A stretch of DNA of 64,000 nt from Setomelanomma holmii (Eukaryota; Ascomycota; Dothideomycetes; Pleosporales; Phaeosphaeriaceae). Made by a program: the position numbers and the translations under genes. The notes beneath the pieces were generated by a model. The model saw only the letters and a list, made by a program, of their open reading frames with translations, ran no database searches and had not been told where the DNA came from. The DNA is taken from positions 62,001 to 126,000 of the forward strand of contig ML978192.1 in the NCBI GenBank assembly GCA_010015745.1, read 5' to 3'. Positions 12,076-23,565 of this stretch are shown here, one piece after another (position 1 is the stretch's first letter; the number at the start of each line of letters is the position of its first letter).

Positions 12076-13830
12076 ATGGCATCGGACGAGATTGGACGAG
12101 TTCCACCAGAAAAGGGTGTCACGGAGACGAGTGCACCCAAGCTGGGCGAACAGCATCAAGATGTCGAAGTTGGGCCTGAGATGATCAACATCGACAGGAT
12201 CGAGAAGGTCTACGCGTAAGTGTTCAAGATCCAACGGGCCTACTCCTGCTCATCATATCGCAGCAAGCTCGACCGTCGAATCCTGCCAGCCTTCTGGTTG
12301 CTCTACTTCATGTGTTCTGCCATTCGATCCAACATTGGCCTTGCACAGACCATGAACATTGACAAAGGCCATGACCTTGGCTCTGTACTCCATATCACGC
12401 CAAAGCAGGTCTCAACTGGTTTGGCATTGTTCTATGTCTGCTATGTCATCTTTGACTTGCCGTCCAACCTCATCATGTCAAGGGTGAGTCCACACGCCTG
12501 GATGAGCAGGATTGTCACTTGCGTTGGCATGATTGGGATGTGTTTGACTGCGATGAATGCGGCGTGGAATCTCTAGTATGTCTGACACGAACTATCTATC
12601 TTCCGCACAGGCTGATCTCGGATAGCTTGCTGCGTCTCCTCCTTGGTATTGTCATTGCAGGCATGTGGCCTGGTATGTCATACTACCTGACACTTTTCTA
12701 TCCGCCATCAAGAACTGGCAAGCGTATTGGGCGCTACTTCACGGCATCCCAGATCTCTGCGGCTGTCGTTGGCCTGGTCTCGGCTGGCTTTCAGAAGATG
12801 GACGGGCTTGGTGGCCTTGTGGGATTCCAGTGGATGTTCCTGCTATACGGCATCGTTGGCTTCATTGTCGGTGTATCATTGCTCTGGTGGCTTCCGGATC
12901 GACCACTTCCACCTGGGGAAGTACATGAACGAACAGGGTGGAAGAGACTTCTACCCAAGGGCAAGCCAGCCTTGACAGGCGAGGATGCAAGAATCCACTA
13001 TGAAGACCTCACTCGAGTATATCACCGCGGCATGTGGACCATGAAGGATGTCTGGCACATCATGATCGACTGGAGAATATACCCACTCGTCATCATGTAC
13101 TTCGGTGTAGTCGGAGTTGGCAACGGAACGCAGGCATATGCGACAGTCATCATCCGTGGCATCAATCCGAAGTTGACCGGCATCCAGCTCAGTCTCCTGT
13201 CCGCGCCAATCTGGCTTGTAGGTCATAGTGAAAGTCGACTTGTAGTAAGCTAATTCCATGTAGATGGATGCACTTGCCATTGTGCTCGTTACCCCACTCT
13301 CTGACCGTTTCCACCACTATCGCGCGTGGTTCTTCAGCGGTGCTGTCATGATCCAGATCACAGGTCTTCTGATGGCCACGTTTGCGCAGAACTGGACGAG
13401 GTACGGAGGCGTTCTGTTGGTCGGTTTCGGACTCGGACCAACCGTTCCCATCTGCATGGCGTGGGCCAACGAGATTTTCCAGCCCCGCCATGGAGAGGTT
13501 GGTGTAGCAGCAGCAAGCGCACTCGTCTCTGGTCTGGGAAACTTGGGGAGCATTCTGACAACCTACGCCCTCTACTCTGGGTGGCCCGAGGATGCCAAGC
13601 CCGGCCCTCACAGATACCGCAAGAGCAATCTTGTCATGATTGGTATCCTCTGCGCCAGCATAGTGAGCGCAGCAAGTATGGTGGTGCTGCTGAAGGTATT
13701 TGGCAACAACAAAGCCAAGCAACTCAGCAGTGCAAACTCGACTGCCGAGGGCGAGGCTGTCTACGTGGATGGCGCGGCGCGACGTGAGGTTCAGCAGCGC
13801 GGTCTGGGTCGGATGTTTCGCTTTGGATGA
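12076..13830 (+). CDS. MFS transporter, allantoate-permease-like (anion:cation symporter family)
   Basis: Integral membrane protein, probably importing an organic anion or small nitrogen compound. Four exons: 12076-12215, 12264-12575, 12626-13217 and 13264-13830, 536 residues. After a soluble N-terminus comes LDRRILPAFWLLYF, the standard entry into TM1 in this subfamily. YVIFDLPSNLIMSR (TM2-loop), GMWPGMSYYLTLFYP (TM4-5) and RTGKRIGRYF follow. About 12 hydrophobic segments can be counted in two halves with a polar central loop (residues around 260-330). The second intron needs the acceptor at 12624-12625, not the nearer CAG at 12608-12610, because only that gives a Tyr codon and keeps the frame. 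All three introns have CTRAY-type branch points. The real substrate cannot be told from sequence. Confidence 0.9.
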
Positions 13831-14080
13831 GGTCAGACTCTGCTGCGGGCGGAGTTGACTCCTCTTACGAGCCGATTCGAGAGCAGGAATCGATCAGAAA
13901 GTTTCCGTGTGTGATGGGGTTGTGGAATTCGCATGATGGAGGTCACGAGGGTCGGGTGTCGGATGTCACCGAAGCTTATGCGAGTCACCATCCTAGGGCT
14001 GACGGCGTGATGCTGCGAACGGGTGTTGTAGCTTGTCGCGGGGATGTTTGTTGATATAGTAGATCCTATACCGCCAGTAT

Positions 14081-14148
14081 TGGTGCTGGTGCTGGTGCTG
14101 GTGCTGGTGCTGGTGCTGGTGCTGGTGCTGGTGCTGGTGCTGGTGCTG
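14081..14148. repeat. Hexanucleotide microsatellite (TGGTGC)n
   Basis: About eleven perfect copies of TGGTGC stand between the MFS transporter and the SNF1 kinase gene, about 670 bp upstream of the kinase start codon. Perfect copies suggest recent expansion or active slippage. Confidence 0.95.
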
Positions 14149-14546
14149 TTACTCTGTCGTGCCTACTCCTTCTGAGGATAACCGCTTATCAGTCAGCCGA
14201 AGATCGGCCGTGTGAGTCGCGCGGTGCTTCACTTTCGACTGCACATGGCGGGGCTACGTTCACGATAGAACGTGTGGCTTCGTCACTGTCACGCCCAGCT
14301 TCCATTCCGTTCCTTTCCAGCCCACAACAACTGGTCTTGCACCACACCTCCGTGCTGGCAAGCCATTGATTCGAACTCGTCTCCCGTCATCGCCGTCAGG
14401 CCCCACTGCACTCTACGCGGACCGTCCATCCCTCTGTGCAACTCTCCGCTTGATGGTCGCCTCCGCAGCACGTCGGGGGCTGTGAGTCGGTCCAAGCACG
14501 GTTGTCTACACCGGAGAGCCGCACAGCTTCACGCGGAACAAGTGAC

Positions 14547-14714
14547 GTAAGTCGTTGTCGCGCCTGGCTCGGTGCAACGTGGGAAATGACCCGTCCCCGT
14601 CCCAACATTTTCTCTGCGCATCTCCTTCCCATGCCAGGCAACCCCTCCCGTTCTGCTGGGCCCTGCGCAAGGCCTCTCAGTCGGCATACCTGCTAACTAA
14701 TATTACTCCTGCAG
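14547..14714 (+). other. Likely 5'-UTR intron of the SNF1 kinase gene
   Basis: A perfect GTAAGT donor at 14547 pairs with the acceptor CCTGCAG ending at 14714. A strong branch sequence, GCTAACTAAT, lies a few bases upstream of that acceptor. The 168-nt segment ends about 100 nt before the kinase ATG at 14819. A Met in frame with the kinase at 14555 would lie inside this intron, which argues against an upstream start. Confidence 0.65.
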
Positions 14715-14818
14715 CTCTCCACACCCCACCATTGCACTCCACCGCCCGCAGCCTTCTCCGCAATCGCACAGCATTTCACACCTGCGTACCTGCGCTCACC
14801 GCGCGCCGTGCCGTCACC

Positions 14819-17570
14819 ATGTCCGCCGCCATCGACAATGAGGACCTCGAGGAGCTGTCCATCTCGATGCCGCCCCCGCGCCGGGGAGCGGGCAGCACCA
14901 CCAGGACCGTCGACTTCTCCACCCCGCCCGTTGCGCAGCCAGCAACAGTTCTGCAGGAGAGCAAGAGCCGGGACTCCAAGGCTAGCCAGCGGCTGGGGCA
15001 GTACACAATCGTGAAGACGCTGGGCGAGGGCTCCTTTGGCAAGGTCAAGCTGGCGACGCACCAGGTCAGTGGGCAGAAGGTGGCTTTGAAGATCATCAAC
15101 CGGAAAAGACTCGTCACAAGAGACATGGCTGGCCGGATAGAGCGCGAGATTCAGTATCTGCAGCTGCTACGGCACCCGCACATCATCAAGCTGTAGGTGC
15201 ATGAGGCTCCTACACCATACAAGATACTAATGTTTGCAGCTACACCGTCATAACCACGCCCACCGAGATCATTATGGTCCTCGAATACGCGGGCGGGGAG
15301 CTATTCGACTACATTGTCAACAACGGACGGCTACAGGAGGACAAAGCGCGCAAGTTCTTCCAGCAGATCGTATGCGCCGTCGAGTACTGCCATCGTCACA
15401 AGATTGTGCACCGAGATCTGAAGCCCGAGAACCTGCTGCTGGACGACCAATACAATGTCAAGATCGCCGACTTTGGTCTAAGCAACATTATGACAGACGG
15501 CAATTTTCTCAAGACGAGCTGTGGAAGTCCCAACTACGCCGCGCCCGAGGTCATTTCTGGAAAGCTGTACGCGGGGCCTGAAGTGGATGTCTGGAGCTGT
15601 GGTGTTATTCTCTACGTCCTACTGGTAGGACGACTTCCATTTGACGACGAGTACATTCCGACATTGTTCAAGAAGATTGCGGCAGGAAACTACAGCATTC
15701 CCAGCTATCTGTCTCCTGGCGCAGTCTCGCTGATCAAAAAGATGTTGATGGTCAACCCCGTACACCGCATTACAATAGGAGAGATCCGCCAGGATCCCTG
15801 GTTTACAAAAGACATACCTGCATACCTCGAGCCGCCGGCGCAAGAGTTCTATGACAGCGGTGTAGATCCCAACAAGGCTATCGATCCCAACGCGATTGCG
15901 CCGACTGCGCCCGCACCAGTTGTTCAGAAGTTGCACGAAACAGTAGTCACCAAGCTGGGCAAAACCATGGGCTACGCCAAGCACGATGTCCAAGAAGCAT
16001 TGGCACGTGACGAGCCCAGTGCTATCAAAGACGCTTATTTGATAGTCCGGGAGAATCAAATCATGAAAGAGAATCGTGAGTCATCTGTATCTTTGTTCGT
16101 GCTGGCTCAACTGACATTTACATAGCGTTGATGACACAGGAGAGCCACCTCACACAATTCCTGGCACAATCACCACCAACACATCCCGAGAGCTATCTCA
16201 GCACGTCAATACCCGAGAGGCTGAGCGGCGCGTCGAGACCGCAAGTTATACAACCTTCATCAGATCACGAGCGAGCACGACAAGGTTCCAATGCCAGCAG
16301 CCAGCTTGCAAGCGTGCGGAGTCCTGTCAGCACGGTCGCCATCTTACCCAGCAGTCTTACAGAGTACCACAAAGCATATATGAAAGGCCATCCGAGGCCT
16401 CCACCGAAACCAGAAAACGATGGTCTGCCACCTACGCCGGAGCAGACCGAAGAACAGCGGCAGATCTCAGCGAGGAGGCTTAAGCCCAACTTCCGTGCCC
16501 TACCTGATGCGAGCAGATCAAGACCAGAACCGATGACGTCTTTGCCTGCGAAGAAGCCGCGGCCAACCAAGTGGCAGTTTGGCATTCGTTCCAGAAACCA
16601 ACCTGCAGAAGCCATGCTCGCTATCTTCAAGGCACTAAAAGCGATGGGTGCTGATTGGGAAGTGCCAAGAATACGCAAGGCTGGTGGCAGGAGTGGATCG
16701 CGCAGTCGGAGCGGTTCGCGAGCATCACGGGAGCGGTCGCGACCAAGCTCGCGGAGCCATTCGCGAGGCTCCTCAATCTCGTCGCATGATTCGACCGATG
16801 AAAAGAACACGGGCAGCGATTCGCCGCATCGTGAAGCGCTCACTGTTCGCAACGGCGAGTCTGAAGAACAACGTGGACGAGAGAAGAAGCACTACAACCA
16901 CACAAATGATTGGGGCTACCACGTCCCAGAAGATCCGTGGGTCATCAATGCCCGCTTCCGGAAAGATGGAATGTTCCCACCAGGCGTCGCACATCCGTCT
17001 TCAACCCATTCATCGCGCGTTGACCTCGCCAACGATCCGTCTGGCCTGCGAAGACGAAGCTCGACCAATACAAGCACGTCAAGCCTGAACCATCACGTCG
17101 AAGGTATGACCTCGGCGGAGAAGGCAGCTTCTATGGGCGAGGACTATCCACAGCCAGACGAAGCCGTTTACATATACGTGTCTATCCAATTGTACAGTAT
17201 TGACCGTGACTTCTTCGTCGTAGATTTCAAGTGCGCAGGCTACGAGCGCCTGGTCTCAAACCTTGTCCGAGAAGTCAAGGCAGCGTCTACATCGAATACA
17301 TCCATATCGAACCTGACACTCTCGTCCTCACAACCACATCACTACGAAGACGGATGGGATGACGAGCAAGGCATCTGGAGGAGGCTGGGCGAGGGCGAGC
17401 CACTGCCAGATGATCTTGCCGAGGAGCTAAAGGAAGGAGGAAAGGGCGTGTTGAGGGAAAGGACGGAAGAGGTCGGTGCGGGCAGAAAGGAGGGCGAGAA
17501 GGTTGTCACAAGTCCTTTCCCGTTCCTGGACGTAGCGAGTACATTGATCTTGCAGTTGAGCGGGGAGTAA
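14819..17570 (+). CDS. snf1: SNF1/AMPK catalytic alpha subunit (Ser/Thr kinase)
   Basis: Energy-sensing kinase that relieves glucose repression by phosphorylating targets such as Mig1/CreA. Exons 14819-15192, 15240-16075 and 16126-17570 give 884 residues. The kinase domain begins at about residue 62: GEGSFGKV (69-76), Lys91 in VALKII, HRD with Asp184, DFG with Asp202, and the activation-loop Thr217 in FLKTSCGSPNYAAPEV, which is diagnostic of SNF1. After the kinase comes a UBA-like autoinhibitory segment (around KTMGYAKHDVQEALA). A long Ser/Arg-rich linker follows, then a C-terminal part binding the other subunits (WQFGIRSRNQPAEAM to FVVDFKCAGYE, KA1-like). At 884 residues it is longer than yeast Snf1 (633) because of the linker. 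Convergent with TOM70. Confidence 0.96.
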
Positions 17571-17816
17571 TTAGATGCGTGTATAGAAGTTCACTATCTC
17601 CTCTCGGGTCGGAGAAGTCATGTCGATAACACGGTAATGTAGGCCTCGAGCTTGGCACGAAATACCATTTCCGCAATTACACATTCAACAGGGTTCATCT
17701 CATTTTGGGGAGTCGGTACATATACATGAGCGGAAAGGTTCTCGATGATTACGCCAGGGACAGTCATTACCTAGGATGTCTCCCATTTCGTCCAACACGC
17801 TTTTATGCACAATGGA

Positions 17817-19760
17817 TTACCGCATGCCGCCAAAGCCACCTGCTGCAGCGCCCATGGCACCCAATCTCGATGCTAGCTTAGGGTATTTCTCTTGTACCTG
17901 TCATGGGTGAGTGTTGATTGCATGAGATAGAAGCAGTTGACTTACCTCAAGTTGCGTCCTCGTCGCCTCGGCATAACTCAATGCATTGACAATCTCGCCT
18001 TCGGTCCTGCTTAATTCCGCCGCGCGTTCAAAATACTTCAATGCCTCTGTAACCTTGCCTTGCTGTAGCAACAATTGTGCCATGGTCGCGACTGCAATAT
18101 CGCATTCGGGGTCGATGATGAGCGCCTTCTCGCACAGCTTCTCTGCGTCCGAGAAGTCGTTCTTCCACTGGAAAAGCGCAAGAGCCTTGTTGATGAGGGG
18201 CAGCACATTCATGCCGAGCGGCTTGGACGTCTTCTCCATTTCGACAGCTGTGTCGAACTTCTCGATGGCTTCTTGGTATTTCTGCTGATCAAGCAGCAGT
18301 TCGCCGTAGTAGTTGTACACGTCTGGGACCTGGGAGAAGTTTTTCATGCACCGGCGGAATGTGGCCATGGACGAGGCAATGCTGCCCATCTTGTATTGTG
18401 TGACACCGAGCTGGATGTGCGAGAAGATAAAGTCCTTGTCGAGGTCGATGGACTTTTGGTAGTCTTTCGCGGCCTCGCCGAATTCGGACTTGATGAAGTG
18501 CAGTTGTGCGCGGTGGTAGAAGATGTCGGGATCCGAGGCGTTCTGTTCGAGGGCAGCGGCGAAATCGGCCTCGGCAGCGTCTGGGTTGGCGAGCTCGAGG
18601 TGCATGCTGGCGCGCTTGATGAAGCTTTGTGTGAGGGTGGGCTGGATCTCGATGCTCTTGTCCATGTCCTTGAGTGCATCCTCGTTGTCGCCCTTGAGGT
18701 AGCTGAAGGTGCCGCGCATGTTGTACGCAAAAGCCTCGTGCTCGCCGAGATGGCCGAGCTCCAATGCGCGGTCGAAGGCAGCCGCAGCTTCGGCGTAGCC
18801 GTCGCCTGTCTTGGTTGTCAGCGCCTTCAGTCCCTTGCGCAGCTGTCCCTTGCCACTCTCCTCGTCCAGCTCCGCGTCGTCTTCGAGACCCTTGGGCGGG
18901 GGCTTTGGGCGGAAGCTCTGGAGGTAGTTGGTGACAAAGGTGGGGCTGGGCAGCTTCTTCTCCTTGCCGGCGAGGATGGCCTTGCCCTTGGTCTCGGCGA
19001 CCTTCTTGAGCAGGCGCTCGACGCTCTGTGCGCTGCTCTCGTTGCGGAAGCCGTCGATGATGCAGCTCGCCGTGTAGTCGAGCAGGGCCTCGCTGTTGCG
19101 CTCGACCTGCTCGTATGCATTCGCTCGTCGGTTCAGTGCCTTGACGTACTCGTTGTCTAGGTTGATGGCGGCGGTCGTGTCTTCGATAACCTGGTCCCAC
19201 TCGGACATGGCATTGTAGCAGGCAGCGCGGTTCGAGTAGAAGACGGGGTCCTGCTTGCATAGGATGGCCTTGCCGTAGAGCTCGATGGCGCGGTTGTAGT
19301 CTTTGGATCCGTATGCCTTGTTTCCTGCGGCCTTGAGCTTCGCGGCATACTCTTTCCGCTCCTCGTCTGACAGTGCTCCGACGCTGTTCTCGTCCACGTC
19401 TGGCAGCTCGTCTTCGGTCGTGGCCGCCACCGAAGCTTTCTCGGGTTCCGAAGTCGCAGCAGGCGCCTCTTCCTTGGCCACAGTGTCCTTCTCCGCTCGT
19501 TCTTTTGCGCGCTTGCGGTCGCGCTGCTTCTTCCGCTTGTTGCCCGCCGTTGTGCCCGCATCTTGCCGCGAATCCGACGAGAAGTAGTATATCGCGCCTC
19601 CAGCTCCGACAACGAGTGTGACTCCTGCAACTGTGTAGACGACGCCCTTGTTCTCCGATGCCCAAATCGATAATCGGTCCCACAGCGAGTCTGTGCCTTG
19701 TGCGGGAATCTGAACGGGGAATGGCCCAGGACCAAGGGGCGCCTGGTTGGCGGGCGCCAT
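17817..19760 (-). CDS. tom70: Mitochondrial import receptor TOM70
   Basis: Outer-membrane receptor that takes Hsp70/Hsp90-bound carrier preproteins to the TOM pore. Exons 19760-17946 and 17897-17817 give 631 residues, close to the usual 600-630. One membrane anchor near the N-terminus (about residues 38-61, VVYTVAGVTLVVGAGGAIYY) is followed by a basic, Lys/Arg-rich linker. An acidic stretch and then TPR repeats follow, starting at about residue 138 (AAKLKAAGNKAYGSKDYNRA) and running to the C-terminus. The second exon, found by its 48-nt GTAAGT intron, codes EKYPKLASRLGAMGA and ends GGMR. Without the splice the protein would end in an unrelated tail. The first exon is rich in G/C at third positions, so long antisense and frame-shifted shadow ORFs overlap it. 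Confidence 0.95.
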
Positions 19761-20512
19761 GGTGAAGGAGGGAGGAAAGAAGGGTATGGAAAGTGTTAAT
19801 CAGGCGGCGGAGGCGAAGAGATGAAGGCGCTCCGTGTGGTTGTTTGCAGGCGGTCGAGTCGAGGGCCGTGTCAGAAGCTCAAGTTGTGAAATCTTGGGAG
19901 ACTAACATTGGCCCGTGCAAGCTCGCGACGGGCGGACGTCATCGACGGTCGGCGAACCACGCTTCATCGGCACACTTCCACCGTAATCTATTCTACAGAC
20001 CTAAAAAGTCTGTCTAGGTATCATAGAGGCATTCATGACTCCAGAATAGCCTCAGAGTCTTCTCATCAGCTCGACGAAGAGGGCAAGCTCTGTGAATGCT
20101 GTGCAGCTTACAGAGCGTCCATGCAATTAATCACACGTGACACAACATGTCAAAATATGCTCTGGTGCACAACATGTCTTTCAATTCATGCTGAAAAACC
20201 ATGCCATCGCTACAAAGCGGTCAATCCTGCTCGTGTGTCGTGCTCGTTGACACGTCTTCATGCATACCGGTACTCAATCGGCAAATCGGAGTTAACATGA
20301 AAAAGAGTCGAGTCACTAGCGACCATAAACCATCAATCTGAAATTGGCCGCTTTGAAACAGTAACCCGGACATTAGGAGATCTCATTGAGCGGCCCTTCT
20401 TGACTAGCCTTGCCCTCTACAAGCACAAATACAGCGCGGCCTGGCATCTCCAACTATCCTCAATCTACCATACCGAATACTGCACTTGAAAAGCAGTGTC
20501 AGGACGTGCGAT
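19761..20512. other. Divergent promoter region, TOM70 / aminodeoxychorismate lyase
   Basis: This 752-bp stretch separates the two divergent starts. A 130-codon plus-strand frame (19908-20300) has several Cys residues but no clear domain. I treat it as chance. No repeat is seen. Confidence 0.5.
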
Positions 20513-21511
20513 ATGGCGCCCGAGCCTTCGTTCCAGCTCTTCACCTCCCTCCGCTATGATCCCCTACTTCTCGAGTCCCAGGAGAACTCCAGACCCGATT
20601 TGAACTTCGTTAGCCCATCACCATTCTACATGCTTGCATACCATCGCGGTCGAATGCTAGAAGCAGCACAGCACTTCGACTTTCATGCCGTAGAGGGAAA
20701 ACTTGGAGATGGGAAAGCCTTGCACGAAGAATTACTCGGTCTTGTCGACGACTGGAAGTCGCAAAACATCCAAGACGAGCCTTTGAAGCTAAGAATCTTG
20801 TTTGACAAGGCCGCCAACATGACAGTAGAGTTCGCTGTTGTCCCAAGAGTCCCACGAGAAACGCTGTATCCAACGTCTCTCGACCCACCAAACCAGACCC
20901 CGAAAACACATCCAGCAAACGCATTCAACCCGTCGCCACTGACTGGTGGCGCATTGACCCTCGGGCCGACCGACACACTCCCTGCAGCATCTCTCTGTGC
21001 TCCAACATGGACACTCAAGCTCGACACCGCGCCTACCCCATCTACGCCATTTACGCTGCTGAAAACGACGAAGCGAGAGATGTATGACAGGTCCAGAGAA
21101 CGAGCACTACCCGAAAACCCCACCAACCGTGCATGCAGAGAAGTCATGCTGTACAATGAAGTCAACGAGCTGACCGAAGGCACATTGACCTCACTCTATC
21201 TCTATCGCGGCGGCAAATGGGTCACTCCACCAGTGGGCGTTCCAAGCGACCAATTCACTTCATCGACGTTGAAGGGTGAAGGCAATGAGGACGAGGGAGA
21301 GCTAAGAAAGCCCTTTGCAGGTCGGTGGGGTCACTCGGTCAGAAGCGCGAAAGTAGGTGCAGGTGGTCAGAGAGGCACCAGCCGGAGGTGGGCATTGGGC
21401 AAGGGCTTCTGCATGGAGGAGCCGGTGAGTATTGAGACTGTAGAGGTTGGCGAGGGCGTGTGGGTCAGTAATGGTGTGAGAGGGTTTGGTTTTGGAAGAG
21501 TGGTTCAATGA
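20513..21511 (+). CDS. Aminodeoxychorismate lyase, Abz2-like (class IV aminotransferase fold)
   Basis: PLP enzyme that converts 4-amino-4-deoxychorismate to p-aminobenzoate and pyruvate in folate synthesis. A single exon from Met at 20513 gives 332 residues. An in-frame Met 27 nt earlier is also possible, but MAPEPSFQLFTSLRYDPLLL is the usual fungal start. FQLFTSLRYDP, FYMLAYHRGRM and ALHEEL are typical of the N-terminal half. KTTKREMYDRSR (about residues 184-195) holds the likely PLP lysine, Lys184. LYNEVNELTEGTLTSLYLYR (213-232) is the class IV core signature, and WVTPPV follows. A gap of about 60 Pro/Thr-rich residues (118-170) is longer than in bacterial PabC, as in fungal proteins. The C-terminus is less well conserved. 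Convergent with the P450 gene. Confidence 0.82.
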   Translation: MAPEPSFQLFTSLRYDPLLLESQENSRPDLNFVSPSPFYMLAYHRGRMLEAAQHFDFHAVEGKLGDGKALHEELLGLVDDWKSQNIQDEPLKLRILFDKAANMTVEFAVVPRVPRETLYPTSLDPPNQTPKTHPANAFNPSPLTGGALTLGPTDTLPAASLCAPTWTLKLDTAPTPSTPFTLLKTTKREMYDRSRERALPENPTNRACREVMLYNEVNELTEGTLTSLYLYRGGKWVTPPVGVPSDQFTSSTLKGEGNEDEGELRKPFAGRWGHSVRSAKVGAGGQRGTSRRWALGKGFCMEEPVSIETVEVGEGVWVSNGVRGFGFGRVVQ

Positions 21512-21695
21512 GCAGCTTAAAGCCATTGCCATGCCGTTCATTGCATGCAGAATTACACGACAACTTGGAGTGTGATGCAATGTCAGCACGATACTTTCAA
21601 CTGAGCCTGCAAGACGTCTTGACCAATCGAGTTGTTCACAGTTCTTGAAGAGAACCTCTGTTAAATCCAAGTTTTAGTTGAGCTAATAGTAGACC

Positions 21696-23346
21696 CTACT
21701 GCGCATGTCTAAGCACCACCTCCAATGGCTTCTTGTCCTGCGTAGAAGTCAGCATTGTGAATCAGGAAACTGTTGTGCTGGCGATACTTGCCCAGAGAAC
21801 ATATGTCTTCTGATCTCCCCAATCCCACTTGTCCGACTCTTTTGCCAAGGACAATTCAAAGCTCCATAACAGCTTGGCCAGTATGAACCGCATCTCTGTA
21901 TTTGCCAGCTTCATGCCTGGACACACATGTCGCCCGCTCTGAAATGGCTGAAAACTCGCCATATCATCAGTTTCATTGTCTGGATCCAGAAAGCGCTCTG
22001 GGATGAATGAGTTAGGGTTCCGGAAATTGTACGACTGGCGATTCGCTGCGTGCTGATTGTACGTAACATATGTACCGCCGGGTACGTATTGATCGCATAC
22101 AGTGGCACCACCTGGCGGAACAACGCGTGGTATGCCAATGACCACGGGCGGGTCAAGACGAAGACCTTCATTGATGACGGCGTCAAGGTACGGTATGTCG
22201 CTAGTAGAAGCCATTGTGATTTCGGCTTCTTGCGGAAACTTTGCACGAATGTCATTCGTAAGTCGGTGCAGAACGCCTTGATGCTGCACCAGTTCGCGAA
22301 CAATAGCTGTTAATGCACTCGCAATGGTCTCGCTAGCTGCGAAGGCGATTATGAGCATATTAATTTCCCATTCTGGATCCGTGATCAGACCTTTCTGGTC
22401 GTTGAACTTCTTTGTTGGCGTTACGAAGTCTGGGCGGTCAACTCTGAGAGCCAATCGCTTTCGGGTTTTGATGCAGCTCATCTCGCGATGATCTTTACTC
22501 CTCTGCAGGATGTGTTTGGGTATGATATGCCGCAAAAGCTTGCGAATTGGTGGGTACTGGTTGACTGATGCAATGAGGGCGAGTCCTTTCCCAAAATCTG
22601 CTGCAATCTCTACCCAGGCGTGCAGTTTGCCGTCTTCAAGCTGACCAAACGATTCGCCAAACGCAAGGTCGCCGACAAGATCGAAAATCAGGTAGTTGAT
22701 CCACTTTTCCATATCTACAGTCTTCTCGGTCCACCGTCGACCACCATCAGGCTCTTTCAATTTGCTAAGGAAGAGATCAACATATCTCTCCACGACTGGT
22801 GCATAGTCTCTGAGGCTCTTGTCTGAGAACGAGTTTGCGAACGCACGTCGGAACCGCGCGTGGTCATCTTCGTCGGGTCCTAATATGGAATTCGGTTCAT
22901 CTGGCGTCATCTTCATGAACCATGTTCGGTTTCTCTCAAATGGCGCAACACCTACGCGGTTGAGATAAATATCCTTCCATGCTCCGCCGTCGGCATACGA
23001 CAGCTCATTTGGTGCGATGCGTACGATAGGCCCAAAGTTGGTGTGGAGTTTCTTCAGCCGCTTATGTAGCTCTCCTCGCTGCGTTGCGATGACATATGGC
23101 ATGCGGAAGGAGCGCCAAAGGAATGGTCCTGGATAGTGCCGTAGTGGATGCAGATAAGCGTTGTATATTGCATAACAGACCGTAACCTGAAAGATCTCAG
23201 CATGTGAAGAACGAGTGCCAGATGTCTGCACTCACTACTAGTGGTATGAATATTGTTGCTATGACAAGAAGAGTACTGCTCGAATAATTCCAGTTCCCCA
23301 ACATCAGCCGCGCCCATCCTAGGCGTTGATCGCTAGAGCCGAACAT
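21696..23346 (-). CDS. Cytochrome P450 monooxygenase (isotrichodermin-hydroxylase-like)
   Basis: Heme monooxygenase, probably ER-anchored, substrate unknown. Three exons: 23346-23236, 23186-21792 and 21737-21696, 515 residues. Exon 1 codes the membrane anchor (YSSSTLLVIATIFIPLV). YNAYLHPLRHYPGP is the usual Pro-rich hinge. Further on are AASET in helix I (about 320-324), EGLR (377-380), FIPERF (about 433-435 for PER) and the heme loop FQSGRHVCPG with Cys459. Gln follows the Phe, and Arg sits one place earlier than usual. The second intron starts with GC (GCAAGT), not GT. This splice yields WDKKPLEVVLRHAQ, matching the usual KKPL end of such P450s; reading through gives ASIASTTVS and a stop. 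A transposon nest begins 119 bp upstream of the start codon. No other secondary-metabolite genes are nearby. Confidence 0.88.
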
Positions 23347-23565
23347 AGCGAAGTCATGCGTCATGGGTTATGGGCTAAGCTTTAGAAAACGTCCAAGACA
23401 TGTTAGTGTTCATGCGAACGATGTTGAAATAACATGTCTCAGCAATCTGAATCATGGAGCGTCATACCGTGCGGCACCGCGTGGCGACCACCCCCGCGTG
23501 CCGAACACCCCGCACATCATAACACCAAGTCAACACCAACTTCAAGACACATTATCTCTACCAAT

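Noticed and set aside
12576..12610. Shorter second intron of the MFS gene using the CAG at 12608-12610
   Set aside because: It would create a stop codon at the join; the acceptor at 12624-12625 keeps the frame and has a CTGAT branch site.
18075..19160. 361-codon open frame opposite the TOM70 gene
   Set aside because: It is the antisense shadow of a long G/C-rich coding exon, with no domain of its own; a 464-codon frame-shifted shadow (18289-19683) exists for the same reason.
19908..20300. Cys-rich 130-codon frame resembling a zinc-binding protein (CECC, CQNMLWCTTC)
   Set aside because: The Cys spacing fits no zinc-finger family I know, and it lies in the promoter region between two divergent genes.
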